From Bin87 sp965261195 (lineage in GTDB: Bacteria > Chloroflexota > Dehalococcoidia > Lucifugimonadales > UBA3495), in NCBI GenBank assembly GCA_965261195.1, contig OZ253455.1, positions 2,976,001 to 3,040,000 on the forward strand: 64,000 bases of DNA, given 5' to 3'. The stretch's first letter is position 1; each line of letters begins with the position of its first letter. The notes beneath the pieces are model-generated. The model had not been told where the DNA came from, did no database searches, and saw only the letters and a list, made by a program, of their open reading frames with translations. The position numbers and the translations under genes were made by a program. Below, in pieces: positions 26,030-33,497 of the stretch.

Positions 26030-26307
26030 TGATTCGGAGTTTCAGAGACCGGGATACCGAACAAGTCTTTCAGAGGCAATTCGCACCAGTATTTCAGAGG
26101 TTTGCAAGGCAGGCGCAACGTCGGCTCGAGTATTTGAACGACGCGGGGTCATTGCTCGAACTGTCTTTCCGACCGGGCAATCGCCTGGAAGCGTTGTCAG
26201 GTGACCGCGTCGGTCAGTACAGCATACGGATAAACCGCCAGTGGCGTATCTGTTTCCGCTGGTTGGATGATGGCCCTCACGATGTTGAAATAGTAGATTA
26301 CCACTGA
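26029..26307 (+). CDS. HigB/RelE-type mRNA interferase toxin
   Basis: 92 residues from GTG 26029. The RelE-fold signature is clear: MIRSFRDRDTEQVFQRQ, RLEYLNDAGSLLEL, LEALSGDRVGQYSIRINRQW, RICFRWLDDGPHDVEIVDYH. The QYSIRIN-x-QWRICF-x-W pattern is diagnostic of the HigB (ribosome-dependent mRNase) branch. Sandwiched between two HigA genes: it overlaps the first by one base, and the second begins 10 bases later. All three are probably cotranscribed. Confidence 0.9.
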   Translation: MIRSFRDRDTEQVFQRQFAPVFQRFARQAQRRLEYLNDAGSLLELSFRPGNRLEALSGDRVGQYSIRINRQWRICFRWLDDGPHDVEIVDYH

Positions 26308-26317
26308 TGGAGGCAAT

Positions 26318-26644
26318 ATGACTGTCAAAGACGGGATGCGCCCGGTGCATCCGGGAGAGATACTGGCCCAGGAACTCGCGGAAATCGGACTGTCCGCCGC
26401 TGATTTTGATGACGCCCTGGCCGTTCCCGCCGGCACCACGACAGCGCTACTCGCCGAGCATGGGAGTATAACTCCGGAATTGGCCCTGCGCTTGTCACGC
26501 TATTTTGACACGACGTCAAAGTTCTGGACGAACCTGCAGAACGCTTACGACCTCAAAATCGCAGAGCGTAAGCACGGCCCGACCATTGCCGGGCAGATTA
26601 CCCCCAGACCTATCGATCCCTTTCAACCGTTCTTGCCAATCTAG
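26318..26644 (+). CDS. HigA-family antitoxin (XRE type), downstream copy
   Basis: 108 residues preceded by TGGAGG. RPVHPGEILAQELAEIGLSA, the helix-turn-helix FDDALAVPAGTTTALLAEHG, and ITPELALRLSRYFDTTSKFW make it a closer match to canonical HigA than the upstream copy, and it retains the NAYDLKIAE segment. The two HigA proteins share long blocks (ALAVPAGTT; ITPELALRLSRY; ERKHGP) and must be paralogues. The downstream position is the standard one for the cognate antitoxin of HigB. Confidence 0.9.
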   Translation: MTVKDGMRPVHPGEILAQELAEIGLSAADFDDALAVPAGTTTALLAEHGSITPELALRLSRYFDTTSKFWTNLQNAYDLKIAERKHGPTIAGQITPRPIDPFQPFLPI

Positions 26645-26689
26645 ACATACTCCCTATAATCAGTACACACATCACAAGGAGCAAACCAA

Positions 26690-27760
26690 ATGAAATTTGG
26701 ATTAATGTACGAAATTCAGGTGCCGGAACCGCATTATCCTGGCATCGAAGCGGAACGGTACAAGCAGGTGATGGCCCAGGTTGAGCTGGCCGATGACGTG
26801 GGGTTCGACTACTTCTGGACGGTGGAGCATCATTTCCTGCGGGAGTTCTCCCACTGTTCCGCTCCCGAAGTGCTGTACGGCGCCATCTCCCAGCGCACCA
26901 AGCGCATCCGCATCGGCCATGCCGTGGCCCTGCTGCCGGGAGCCTATAACCATCCGGTACGCGTGGCCGAGCGCGCTGCCGTGCTCGACATCGTCAGCGA
27001 CGGGCGGATGGATCTGGGCACTGGCCGCTCCACCACTCTCATTGAGATGGACGGCTTCGAGGTTGACCCCGAAACCACCAAGGCCCAATGGCGCGAAGCC
27101 ATCGGCATGATTCCCCGGATGTGGACAGAAGACCCCTTCTCCCACGCCGGCGAGTTTTACAACATCCCGCCGCGCTCGGTAATCCCCAAGCCGGTGCAGG
27201 ACCCCCATCCGCCCATGTGGATGGCGTGCAGCCAGCCCACATCCTTCGGTGAGGCGGGCGATCTGGGCATCGGAGTGCTGTGCTTCAACCTGGGCGGGCA
27301 CGAGCAGCTGGTTGAGCGGGTGCAGATTTACCGCGAGGCCGTCAAGGACGCGCATCCCATCGGCAGCATGATTAACGACAACATCGCCGCGCTGTGCATG
27401 GTGCACGTTGCGGACACCGACCAGGAAGCCTACGATGCCGCCGCCCGCGAGGGTGAGTGGTTCGTGGCCAAGGCTGAAGACCTGTACAGCCCCTGGCAGG
27501 GTCGGGCAGTGCCCGACAGCTACCGCTTTGCCGTTGATGCGGTGCAGACGGAACGGGTCGACAAAACCGCCGACGACCACATTGAATCCGGCGCGTTCGC
27601 AATGGGCAGCCCGGAGACGGTCATCAAGACCATCGAGAAATACCGGGAGGCCGGCGTCGATCAGATTCTGTGCTTCATGCAGATGGGCAACCTGCCCCAC
27701 AGCAACATAATGAACAGCATCCGCCTGTTCGGGAAGTATGTGATACCGCACTTCCTTTAG
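26690..27760 (+). CDS. LLM class flavin-dependent oxidoreductase (luciferase-like)
   Basis: 356 residues. TIM-barrel luciferase-like pattern: MKFGLMYEIQVPEPH, ADDVGFDYFWTVEHHFLREF, RIRIGHAVALLPGAYNHPVR, AERAAVLDIVSDGRMDLGTG. The W-x-x-EHHF motif and GR-x-DLGTGR are family hallmarks. Members use FMNH2 or F420H2 to oxygenate or reduce substrates. An NADPH:F420 reductase-like gene at 36757 makes the F420 alternative plausible, but the cofactor is not decided by sequence. AAGGAG precedes the ATG. It stands alone after the HigAB set. Confidence 0.9.
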   Translation: MKFGLMYEIQVPEPHYPGIEAERYKQVMAQVELADDVGFDYFWTVEHHFLREFSHCSAPEVLYGAISQRTKRIRIGHAVALLPGAYNHPVRVAERAAVLDIVSDGRMDLGTGRSTTLIEMDGFEVDPETTKAQWREAIGMIPRMWTEDPFSHAGEFYNIPPRSVIPKPVQDPHPPMWMACSQPTSFGEAGDLGIGVLCFNLGGHEQLVERVQIYREAVKDAHPIGSMINDNIAALCMVHVADTDQEAYDAAAREGEWFVAKAEDLYSPWQGRAVPDSYRFAVDAVQTERVDKTADDHIESGAFAMGSPETVIKTIEKYREAGVDQILCFMQMGNLPHSNIMNSIRLFGKYVIPHFL

Positions 27761-27801
27761 GTCGCAGCAAATAGGTCGTGGCAAATTGTGCTGCTGGGAC
27801 T

Positions 27802-27894
27802 GCCCTCACCCCAACCCCTCTCCCGGTGGGAGAGGGGCGGTTTGTTTGAAGCGCAACCCCTCTCCCATTGAGGGATGGGGTTAGGGCGAGGGCG
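27802..27894. repeat. CCCTCTCCC repeats, copies 5 and 6 (tandem)
   Basis: Two members of the family side by side: 27802-27840 (with the CCCTCACCCCAA arm on the left, i.e. inverted orientation) and 27855-27894 (arm GGTTAGGGCGAGGGCG on the right). Confidence 0.8.
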
Positions 27895-27949
27895 AAATCC
27901 CACTCCGAAACACGCGACAGGGTGAAAAACCCGCGGCCAGATAAACGAA

Positions 27950-27970
27950 GGGCGAGCCATCGGCCCGCCC
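27950..27970. terminator. GC-rich hairpin between convergent genes
   Basis: GGGCGAGCC-atc-GGCCCGCCC stem without a clear T-tract, located between the LLM gene and the minus-strand gene ending at 28001. It could terminate either transcript. The rest of 27761-28000 holds repeats only. Confidence 0.35.
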
Positions 27971-28000
27971 CAATCGCAGCATTGCTGAAGAGTCGACGAA

Positions 28001-28303
28001 TCAGTCGGACGACGGCAATTGTTTCGCTTCCTGCAACTCCATTGGTGCTCCGTCCAGGCGCAGGTCGCACTTGCCGGCCTTGGTAACCAGGACTGATACG
28101 CTGCCGTCCGGTGAGGTTAGCCGTTTGCCCATGGTAACCTCCGGAGCGTCATCGGCTGGCGCCGCGCCTCCAAAGTCGACGCTGGCGCCTTTGATTTGCA
28201 GCGGGATGTCCCCGTCCGTCAACTCCCCCGGCCCGCTGGCCTTGCTGACAATCATCTCCGCCCCACCGGGACCGACATACCGCTGTCCGGTTTTCAGATT
28301 CAT
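28001..28303 (-). CDS. hypothetical protein
   Basis: 100 residues from the ATG at 28303; the upstream extension is not protein-like. Begins MNLKTGQRYVGPGGAEMIVS and continues GELTDGDIPLQIKG, rich in Gly, Asp and beta-branched residues with no membrane span or cysteine cluster other than one CDLRLDG. A small beta-rich soluble protein, perhaps with a metal-free rubredoxin-size fold, but no family is recognised. It follows the nucleotidyltransferase/HEPN pair on the same strand. Confidence 0.5.
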   Translation of the reverse strand: MNLKTGQRYVGPGGAEMIVSKASGPGELTDGDIPLQIKGASVDFGGAAPADDAPEVTMGKRLTSPDGSVSVLVTKAGKCDLRLDGAPMELQEAKQLPSSD

Positions 28304-28399
28304 CGCTGGAAATACCTCGTCAAATCGTAGAGTAATAGTCGGAATTATAGCCAGCAGCAATCCAAAGCGTCAACGCAAACACCACCGCCCGGCAGGGCA

Positions 28400-28804
28400 T
28401 CATTGCAGCTGCTCGGCGAGGATGGCGCCGGCGAGCAGCTCCCGAATGCGGTTGAGAAACGCCTCGGCCCTTGCGTGGGTAACAGTGGCATCGTTCACGT
28501 CAAACGTCAAATCGACATCATAATCTGCGTTCAATCTGGCATCTGCCAAATCGGTAATCACACTGCCGAAGGAAGGTTCGATACGGCTGGTTCTTACGAT
28601 ATGCAAGCCAAAGGTATTGTTGGTTGCAGAATGGGTCTCAGTGGGAAATCCATAGAGTTCCAGCGCGGCCCTGGCTGCGTGCAGAACGGCGTAGTAAGCC
28701 CGTGAGATTGCATCCGCATAGTATCCATCGCGCCGGCACGAATCCGCCGCTCCCAGGCAGCCTCGCGCACGTCGCCATTCCGCTATGGCATTGGCTGCGC
28801 TCAT
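28400..28804 (-). CDS. HEPN domain protein (UPF0332-like), toxin-type partner
   Basis: 134 residues. Four-helix HEPN pattern: AIAEWRRARGCLGAADSCRR, YYADAISRAYYAVLHAARAAL, TFGLHIVRT, and DLADARLNADYDVDLTFDVN. The SRAYYAVLHAARAAL helix is characteristic of the UPF0332/HEPN group, which pairs with minimal nucleotidyltransferases. In such pairs the HEPN protein is an RNase-like or NAD/RNA-directed toxin. The ATG overlaps the TGA of the upstream nucleotidyltransferase gene by four bases, so the two are translationally coupled. Confidence 0.82.
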   Translation of the reverse strand: MSAANAIAEWRRARGCLGAADSCRRDGYYADAISRAYYAVLHAARAALELYGFPTETHSATNNTFGLHIVRTSRIEPSFGSVITDLADARLNADYDVDLTFDVNDATVTHARAEAFLNRIRELLAGAILAEQLQ

Positions 28805-29223
28805 AGCGCGCTAATGCCCGTTTTGATAGCGGTTCTATAAAAAGACGGTCCGGTTCGCTTTGCCTCGTCCCATTTCGCCCGGGTTATGATGTGCGTCATA
28901 GGGAAAGCGCCGACCTCGAGCGAGATGTCGTATCCCAGATGCCTGATTTGGTTCCCAGTTTCCTGGTCTCCTTCGTGAATCACAACCAGCACATCCATTG
29001 ACAAGTCCAAATCAGCCAGACCGCGGGCCCGGTAGCCATAAACGATGATGTCGTCCACCAAACCCGGATATTGCTCCAACAGCTGCTCCCGAAACTGGTT
29101 CAACCAGGCCAGTTCGTCAACTGCCAGCGTCAGGCAATCCTCTTTGGGCCGCCACCCGTTGGGCACGACGCGCACCGGAACGCCGGATGCAGTGGTAGTA
29201 GTTGTAGCATCGCTGGTAGTCAT
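28801..29223 (-). CDS. minimal nucleotidyltransferase-like protein with degenerate active site
   Basis: 140 residues from the ATG at 29223. The fold segment VYGYRARGLADLDLSMDVLV aligns with the NTase motif GSRARG...SDLDVLV: the usual Ser after Gly is Tyr and the first Asp of D-x-D is Ser, leaving only the second Asp. In active MNT antitoxins these residues bind the nucleotide and metals and allow AMPylation of the HEPN toxin. If the reading is right, this partner is catalytically dead and may neutralise by binding only. It overlaps the HEPN gene. Divergent from the xanthine-dehydrogenase-type gene. Confidence 0.72.
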   Translation of the reverse strand: MTTSDATTTTTASGVPVRVVPNGWRPKEDCLTLAVDELAWLNQFREQLLEQYPGLVDDIIVYGYRARGLADLDLSMDVLVVIHEGDQETGNQIRHLGYDISLEVGAFPMTHIITRAKWDEAKRTGPSFYRTAIKTGISAL

Positions 29224-29368
29224 CGTCCTTACTCCCCGGCCTGCTGTGGTTGCCACGAATGCCTCGTCCCAATTTTATCATCAGCATTCCATCCCTACCC
29301 ACCGCTGCCGATTGTGGTAAATTACGCTCATCGCTCTCCCCCAATCGTTCCTCAGGAGGTCCTCCTAT

Positions 29369-31717
29369 ATGCTCGATTACAAACCTAACATCGTTCTGGC
29401 CGACCCGGATCATGACTACCGTGTGGTGGGGACGCGCCCCGTCCGCCACGACGGGCCTGACAAGGTGATGGGTCGTGCGCGCTACGCGGCCGACATTCAT
29501 CTTCCCGGAATGTTACACGGCAAAATCCTGCGTAGCCCCCACGCCCACGCCCGCATCAAGGGTATCGACGCCAGCCGCGCTCTGGCTTTGCCGGGCGTTC
29601 ATGCGGTGGTAACCGGCGCTGACTTCCCTAACGTGTCCGCTGAAATAAAGGACCAGGAAGAGGGTTCAACGGTCAACTACGGTTTTTACAGCCGCAACGT
29701 GATGGCTCGGGAAAAGGCGTTGTATCGGGGCCACGCAGTTGCCGCCATCGTCGCCGATTCGCCGCACCTTGCCGAAGAGGCCATGGAGCTGATTGACGTG
29801 GACTGGGAGGTGCTGCCACCGGCGATGACTGCTGATGCAGCGATGGCTCCCGGCGCTCCCATCATCCACGAACGTCTGGTGAGCCTGACCAACCCGGCGA
29901 TGCGCGCCGGCGGTTGGGCAGAGGGCGAAACCGGAGACGGTTCCAACGTGTCGAACCATTTCCAGTTCACCCTGGGCGATATCGAAGCAGGATTCGCCGA
30001 GGCCGATGAAATCGTCGAGCGCGAGTACCACACCCGGCCCGTTCATCAGGGTTACATCGAACCGCACTCTGCTACCGCGCGCTGGAACAACGATGACACC
30101 GTAACCATCTGGGCCAGCAGCCAGGGGCACTTCGCCCTGCGTGACCACACCAGCCGCATTCTGGGCATTTCGGTGGGGCAGATGAACGTTGTCCCGATGG
30201 AGATCGGCGGCGGGTTTGGCGGCAAGGGTCAAGGCGGCTGCTACCTGGAGCCGGTGGTCGCTGCGCTGGCTCGCAAGACCGGCCGCCCGGTGAAAATTGC
30301 CATGACACGCACCGAGGTTTTTACGGGCACCGGCCCCACCTCTGGGAGTCATATCAAGGTCAAGGTTGGCGGCACACGGGACGGACGTTTCGTCGCCGCT
30401 CAGGCCTCCCTGGTGTACGAGGCGGGTGCATTCCCCGGCTCGCCGGTACCCAGCGGCTGCCGCACCATGTTTGCCCCCTACGAGATTCCCAACGGTTTCG
30501 TGGAGGGCTACGATGTGGTTACCAACGTGCCCAAGGCCGCGGCGTACCGGGCTCCCGGTTCCCCGGTGGCGTCCTTCGCTGCTGAACAGGCCATCGACGA
30601 GCTGTGCCAGCAGCTGGGCGTTGACCCGGTGGAATTTCGGTTGAACAACGCTTCCAAAGAGGGCAGCCGCCAGGTTGCCGGGCCCGTCTTTCGTCGCATC
30701 GGGATGGTGGAAATCCTGCAGGCTGCCCAGGAGCATCCCCATCTGGCCGCTCCGGTGCCGGCGCCGTCCGGCCCCGGCCGGGTCACCGGACGCGGCATCG
30801 CCGCCGGCGCCTGGTTCAACGGCACCGGCCCCGCCAGCGCCGTGGCCAGCGTTATGCCGGACGGCACCGTCAGCCTGATTGAAGGTTCGCCCGACATTGG
30901 GGGTTCCCGCGCGGTCATGGCCATGCACATCGCCGAGGTGCTCGGTTTGCCGGCGGAACGCATCAAGCCGTCCATCGTCGACACCGACAGCATTGGTTAC
31001 AGCAGCGGCGCCGGCGGCAGCGGCGTAACCTTCAAGATGGGCACCGCCGTTTACCAGGCCGGCGAGGATGTGCGCCGCCAGTTGATCGAACGCGCCGCCC
31101 GCATCTGGGACGTTCCCGTGGAAGATGTGGAATACCAGGAAGACGGCACACTGGCGCACCGGTCCGATGATGCCCTGCGGTTGACTTTCGACGAGTTGGC
31201 CAGACGGCTGAACGGTACCGGCGGCCCGGTGGTCGGGCGCGCCACGGCCAACCCCGGCGGTGTGGGCAACGCCTTCGCCATCAACGTCGCCGACGTGGAA
31301 GTGGACACCGAAACCGGCAAGGTGGAAGTGCTGCGCTTTACCGCCATTCAGGACTGCGGCAAAGCCATTCACCCCAGCTACGTTGAGGGACAGATTCAGG
31401 GCGGCGCAGTGCAGGGCATCGGCTGGGCGCTCAACGAAGAGTATTTCTTCAGCGACGACGGCCAGATGCTAAACTCGTCCTTCCTGGATTACCGGATGCC
31501 CACCGCGCTGGATCTGCCCATGATTGACACGGTTATCGTGGAGGTGCACAACCCCGGGCACCCGCTGGGAGTCCGTGGCGTCGGCGAGGTATCCCTAGTC
31601 CCCCCCATGGCCGCCATCGGCAACGCCATCGCCCGCGCCACCGGCGCCCGCATGGAAAGCCTCCCCATGAACCCAGGCGCCGTCCTGGAAGCGCTGTGGG
31701 AGCGGAACGGCGGGTAG
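29369..31717 (+). CDS. xanthine dehydrogenase-family molybdopterin-binding subunit
   Basis: 782 residues, normal for the large subunit. Opening domain RHDGPDKVMGRARYAADIHL; molybdopterin-binding GGGFGGKGQGGCYLEPVVA; substrate/cofactor region AAAYRAPGSPVASFAAEQAI; late GSGVTFKMGTAVYQAGEDV; and the end segment GVRGVGEVSLVPPMAAIGNA with the catalytic Glu. Such enzymes hydroxylate purines, aldehydes, CO or aromatic rings. The FAD and 2Fe-2S partner subunits are not adjacent, so they must be elsewhere or not needed. CAGGAGG precedes the ATG. A diverged copy of its last 23 codons lies at 32444, beyond the toxin-antitoxin pair. Confidence 0.92.
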   Translation: MLDYKPNIVLADPDHDYRVVGTRPVRHDGPDKVMGRARYAADIHLPGMLHGKILRSPHAHARIKGIDASRALALPGVHAVVTGADFPNVSAEIKDQEEGSTVNYGFYSRNVMAREKALYRGHAVAAIVADSPHLAEEAMELIDVDWEVLPPAMTADAAMAPGAPIIHERLVSLTNPAMRAGGWAEGETGDGSNVSNHFQFTLGDIEAGFAEADEIVEREYHTRPVHQGYIEPHSATARWNNDDTVTIWASSQGHFALRDHTSRILGISVGQMNVVPMEIGGGFGGKGQGGCYLEPVVAALARKTGRPVKIAMTRTEVFTGTGPTSGSHIKVKVGGTRDGRFVAAQASLVYEAGAFPGSPVPSGCRTMFAPYEIPNGFVEGYDVVTNVPKAAAYRAPGSPVASFAAEQAIDELCQQLGVDPVEFRLNNASKEGSRQVAGPVFRRIGMVEILQAAQEHPHLAAPVPAPSGPGRVTGRGIAAGAWFNGTGPASAVASVMPDGTVSLIEGSPDIGGSRAVMAMHIAEVLGLPAERIKPSIVDTDSIGYSSGAGGSGVTFKMGTAVYQAGEDVRRQLIERAARIWDVPVEDVEYQEDGTLAHRSDDALRLTFDELARRLNGTGGPVVGRATANPGGVGNAFAINVADVEVDTETGKVEVLRFTAIQDCGKAIHPSYVEGQIQGGAVQGIGWALNEEYFFSDDGQMLNSSFLDYRMPTALDLPMIDTVIVEVHNPGHPLGVRGVGEVSLVPPMAAIGNAIARATGARMESLPMNPGAVLEALWERNGG

Positions 31718-31749
31718 CCTGCCTAACCTATTACACCGCACAATCCAAC

Positions 31750-31777
31750 GTAGGGGCGAATAATTATTCGCCCCTAC
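31750..31777. repeat. GTAGGGGCGAATAA palindrome
   Basis: A perfect 28-base palindrome (GTAGGGGCGAATAA and its complement) between the xanthine-dehydrogenase-type gene and the antidote gene on the opposite strand. It could also serve as a bidirectional hairpin between these convergent genes. Confidence 0.85.
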
Positions 31778-32067
31778 ACGTCAGCGGTGATGTGCAGCCG
31801 CATCCCCAGCGCACGGGTAATCTTGGCGATAGTAGCGAAAGATGGGTTGCCGTTTTCAGACAACGCCTTGTATAACCCTTCTCGAGTCATACCGGTGTCG
31901 CGGGCCAGCGCGCTGAAGTTCCGGGCCCGGGCGATGTCGTTCAGGGCGGCGCGAATTAGGCTGCCGTCGCCAGGGTCTTCCTCGGCGCAGGCTTCCAGGT
32001 AAAGACGAAAGTCCTCGTCGGTTTTCAGATAATTCAGCGGGTCCCACCGGGTGAAAGTTTCCGTCAT
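31774..32067 (-). CDS. addiction module antidote protein (HTH, HigA-like)
   Basis: 97 residues. DPLNYLKTDEDFRLYLEACA leads into the helix-turn-helix ARNFSALARDTGMTREGLYK and ALSENGNPSFATIAKITRAL, the pattern of the antidote family paired with RelE-like killer proteins (TIGR02684-type). GGAGGT precedes the ATG at 32067. It is the second gene of the pair, 3 bases after the toxin stop; the family order is toxin first. It neutralises the toxin and represses the operon. Confidence 0.9.
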   Translation of the reverse strand: MTETFTRWDPLNYLKTDEDFRLYLEACAEEDPGDGSLIRAALNDIARARNFSALARDTGMTREGLYKALSENGNPSFATIAKITRALGMRLHITADV

Positions 32068-32070
32068 AGA

Positions 32071-32364
32071 TTACCTCCAGTACGCAGCAATTCGTTTAGC
32101 ACGGGCGATGTCGCGCTGCTGGCTGTCCTTGTCGCCGCCGCAGAGCAGCACAATAACGGTATCGCACCGGCGCATAAAGTACAGCCGGTAACCCGGCCCG
32201 TGGTGGATGCGCATTTCGGATATTCCGTCACCCACCGACCGACTATCTCCAAGATTGCCATTAGTGACATTCCGCAAGCGGGCTTGGATGCGGACGACAG
32301 CGCGCCGGTCCCGCAGTTCCTCGATCCACCGCGTAAAAGTGGTGCTTTCGACGACATCGAACAC
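32071..32364 (-). CDS. RelE/ParE-type addiction module killer protein
   Basis: 97 residues from a GTG at 32364, chosen because family members begin with a strand such as (M)FDVVESTTFTRWIEELRD. Further motifs: RAVVRIQARLRNVTNGNLGD, GDGISEMRIHHGPGYRLYFM, and CDTVIVLLCGGDKDSQQRDI, with the AKRIAAYW end typical of the group (TIGR02683-type). No ribosome-binding site is visible before the GTG, but a promoter-like pair ends 6 bases upstream, so the message may be leaderless. An alternative upstream start near 32439 would run through that promoter. Confidence 0.85.
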   Translation of the reverse strand: MFDVVESTTFTRWIEELRDRRAVVRIQARLRNVTNGNLGDSRSVGDGISEMRIHHGPGYRLYFMRRCDTVIVLLCGGDKDSQQRDIARAKRIAAYWR

Positions 32365-32370
32365 AGCAGT

Positions 32371-32399
32371 ATTGTCAACCGTAGTTGTCAATTTGTCAA
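32371..32399 (-). promoter_or_regulatory. promoter of the killer/antidote pair, with TTGACAA direct repeats
   Basis: On the minus strand TTGACA (32399-32394), a 17-base spacer and GACAAT (32376-32371) end 6 bases before the GTG. Three TTGACAA copies lie in and beside the promoter and could be operator half-sites for the antidote. Confidence 0.4.
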
Positions 32400-32443
32400 A
32401 GATTACAAGGCAATGCCGTTGCCGGAGCGACCAGCACACGCTT

Positions 32444-32513
32444 GGAAAACGTCTCTATGAACCCCGGTGCCGTCCTGGAAGCCCTCTGGGAGCGGAACTG
32501 CGATGTGGCGTAG
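32444..32513 (+). pseudogene. orphan 3' end of a second xanthine-dehydrogenase-type gene
   Basis: Encodes MNPGAVLEALWERN then CDVA-stop, the same peptide as the end of the 29369 gene (MNPGAVLEALWERN-GG-stop), but with many synonymous base differences. It is therefore a diverged homologue, not a fresh duplicate. It lies just beyond the toxin-antitoxin pair, as though the pair had been brought in with a foreign gene end. Confidence 0.85.
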
Positions 32514-32548
32514 TTGACAGCAAGTAAAGTGTATTAACGTTTTCGACA

Positions 32549-32575
32549 GGCGGTGAGGAGAAAAATCTCACCGCC
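32549..32575 (+). terminator. hairpin after the orphan gene end
   Basis: GGCGGTGAG-gagaaaaat-CTCACCGCC, a perfect 9-bp stem 35 bases after the orphan stop. It lacks a T-tract on the plus strand. From here to 32759 I see no gene. Confidence 0.5.
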
Positions 32576-32759
32576 CGTTAGCCAAAACAAAGGAGAACAA
32601 CCAAAACGCAAAGCCAAAATTAAGCAGACATGGAATTTTGCCTATTGCTGATACTGGCTACTGCGAAGGCTTGGTCCAACGGTCTAATGCCTGCTGACAC
32701 CGATGGTTAGCCTCCGTCGTGTCGGTCATGGCGTAGCAGGCTGATTGCTTCGTCATTCA

Positions 32760-32890
32760 GCTGATGATGTGTGGCTTATCTTCCTTCCGGGCCCGTTACA
32801 GCGCTTCCTCGCCCCGTGAGTACCAGTCGACGGGTTGTTTGCGTGCTGCAATAGATAGGGGCTGGTCTCGTTAATCAGTCAGTTGGGCAT
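32760..32890 (-). pseudogene. decayed N-terminus of a YyaL/DUF255 thioredoxin-domain protein
   Basis: Read on the minus strand from ATG 32890: MPN-(TGA)-LINETSPYLLQHANNP, then after a one-base deletion VDWYSRGEEAL-(TAA)-RARKEDKPHIIS. This is the unmistakable opening of the DUF255 (YyaL/spermatogenesis-associated 20-like) family, normally MPNRLINETSPYLLQHA...NPVDWYPWGEEALE-x-ARREDKPI. Two stops and one frameshift within 44 codons, and no continuation (the expected SACHWCH is missing). A dead fragment; its ATG overlaps the TGA of the upstream decayed gene. Confidence 0.85.
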
Positions 32891-33417
32891 CAGGCCTTCC
32901 TGTAATGCTTGATAATATCCTCCGCTGCCTTTCTATGTGCGTCGTTTGATTTGTGGAAGTGGATTTCTGTTTGGTGTTCGGGCCATTGGCCATATTCTTG
33001 ACGAATCAAAAATGCAACTTCCGCTTCCACTGTTTCGATAAACGTCATATCGCTGGAATTTCCACCCTTATAGCACCAAATATCTACATCAGCGCTTGAC
33101 AGGCAGTCACGCCATTGATAACCATAATAGCCGCTGCCCTCTTTGGGGTTGAAACCCGAGTATCAGCGGCGCCTGATGGTTTGCTTTGTAATACCCACGT
33201 ATACAAGTTTTTAGGCATTGGAGATCACATATAACTTTGGCCCCGGATCGGTGACCGGCTTGGAAAAATTCTTTTTTCCTTTGTTTGATTTTACGCAGCA
33301 GATTTTCTCTTTAGTGAACTTCAGATGATATTTGTATGGGCCTAACAGTTGCATTAGATACCTGATTCCTCAGCAAGGACTTCCGGTCATATCGTGGTGG
33401 TGGTGTGATACCGTCAC
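32890..33417 (-). pseudogene. decayed GIY-YIG-like gene with three in-frame stops
   Basis: From GTG 33417 (with AGGAGG upstream) one frame of 175 codons stays coherent to TGA 32890, but carries TGA at 33372-33370, TAA at 33213-33211 and TGA at 33165-33163. Readable protein: MQLLGPYKYHLKFTKEKICC, KLYVISNA-stop-KLVYVGITKQTIRRR, GFNPKEGSGYYGYQWRDCLS, IETVEAEVAFLIRQEYGQWP. The LYVI...VYVG...RR layout is GIY-YIG-like. No frameshift is seen. Every stop can be derived from CGA or CAA by a single C-to-T change. Confidence 0.8.
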
Positions 33418-33497
33418 AAAATGCCTCCTGCCCGGTTGATTGCGCCCTCAGATTACCACCCAATCTTTATTCCATTCATTTTCAATCCTCCGGGTTC

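Noticed and set aside
29666..31372. 568-codon open frame on the minus strand
   Set aside because: It is the mirror of the xanthine-dehydrogenase-type gene; the plus strand has all family motifs, a ribosome-binding site and the right length.
32580..32759. Possible continuation of the DUF255 gene or another small gene
   Set aside because: All frames contain stops at short intervals, and the expected SACHWCHVM segment of DUF255 is absent.
33163..33213. TGA and TAA in the GIY-YIG-like frame as recoded codons
   Set aside because: The adjacent DUF255 fragment shows the same kinds of stop plus a frameshift and truncation, so loss of function is the simpler reading.
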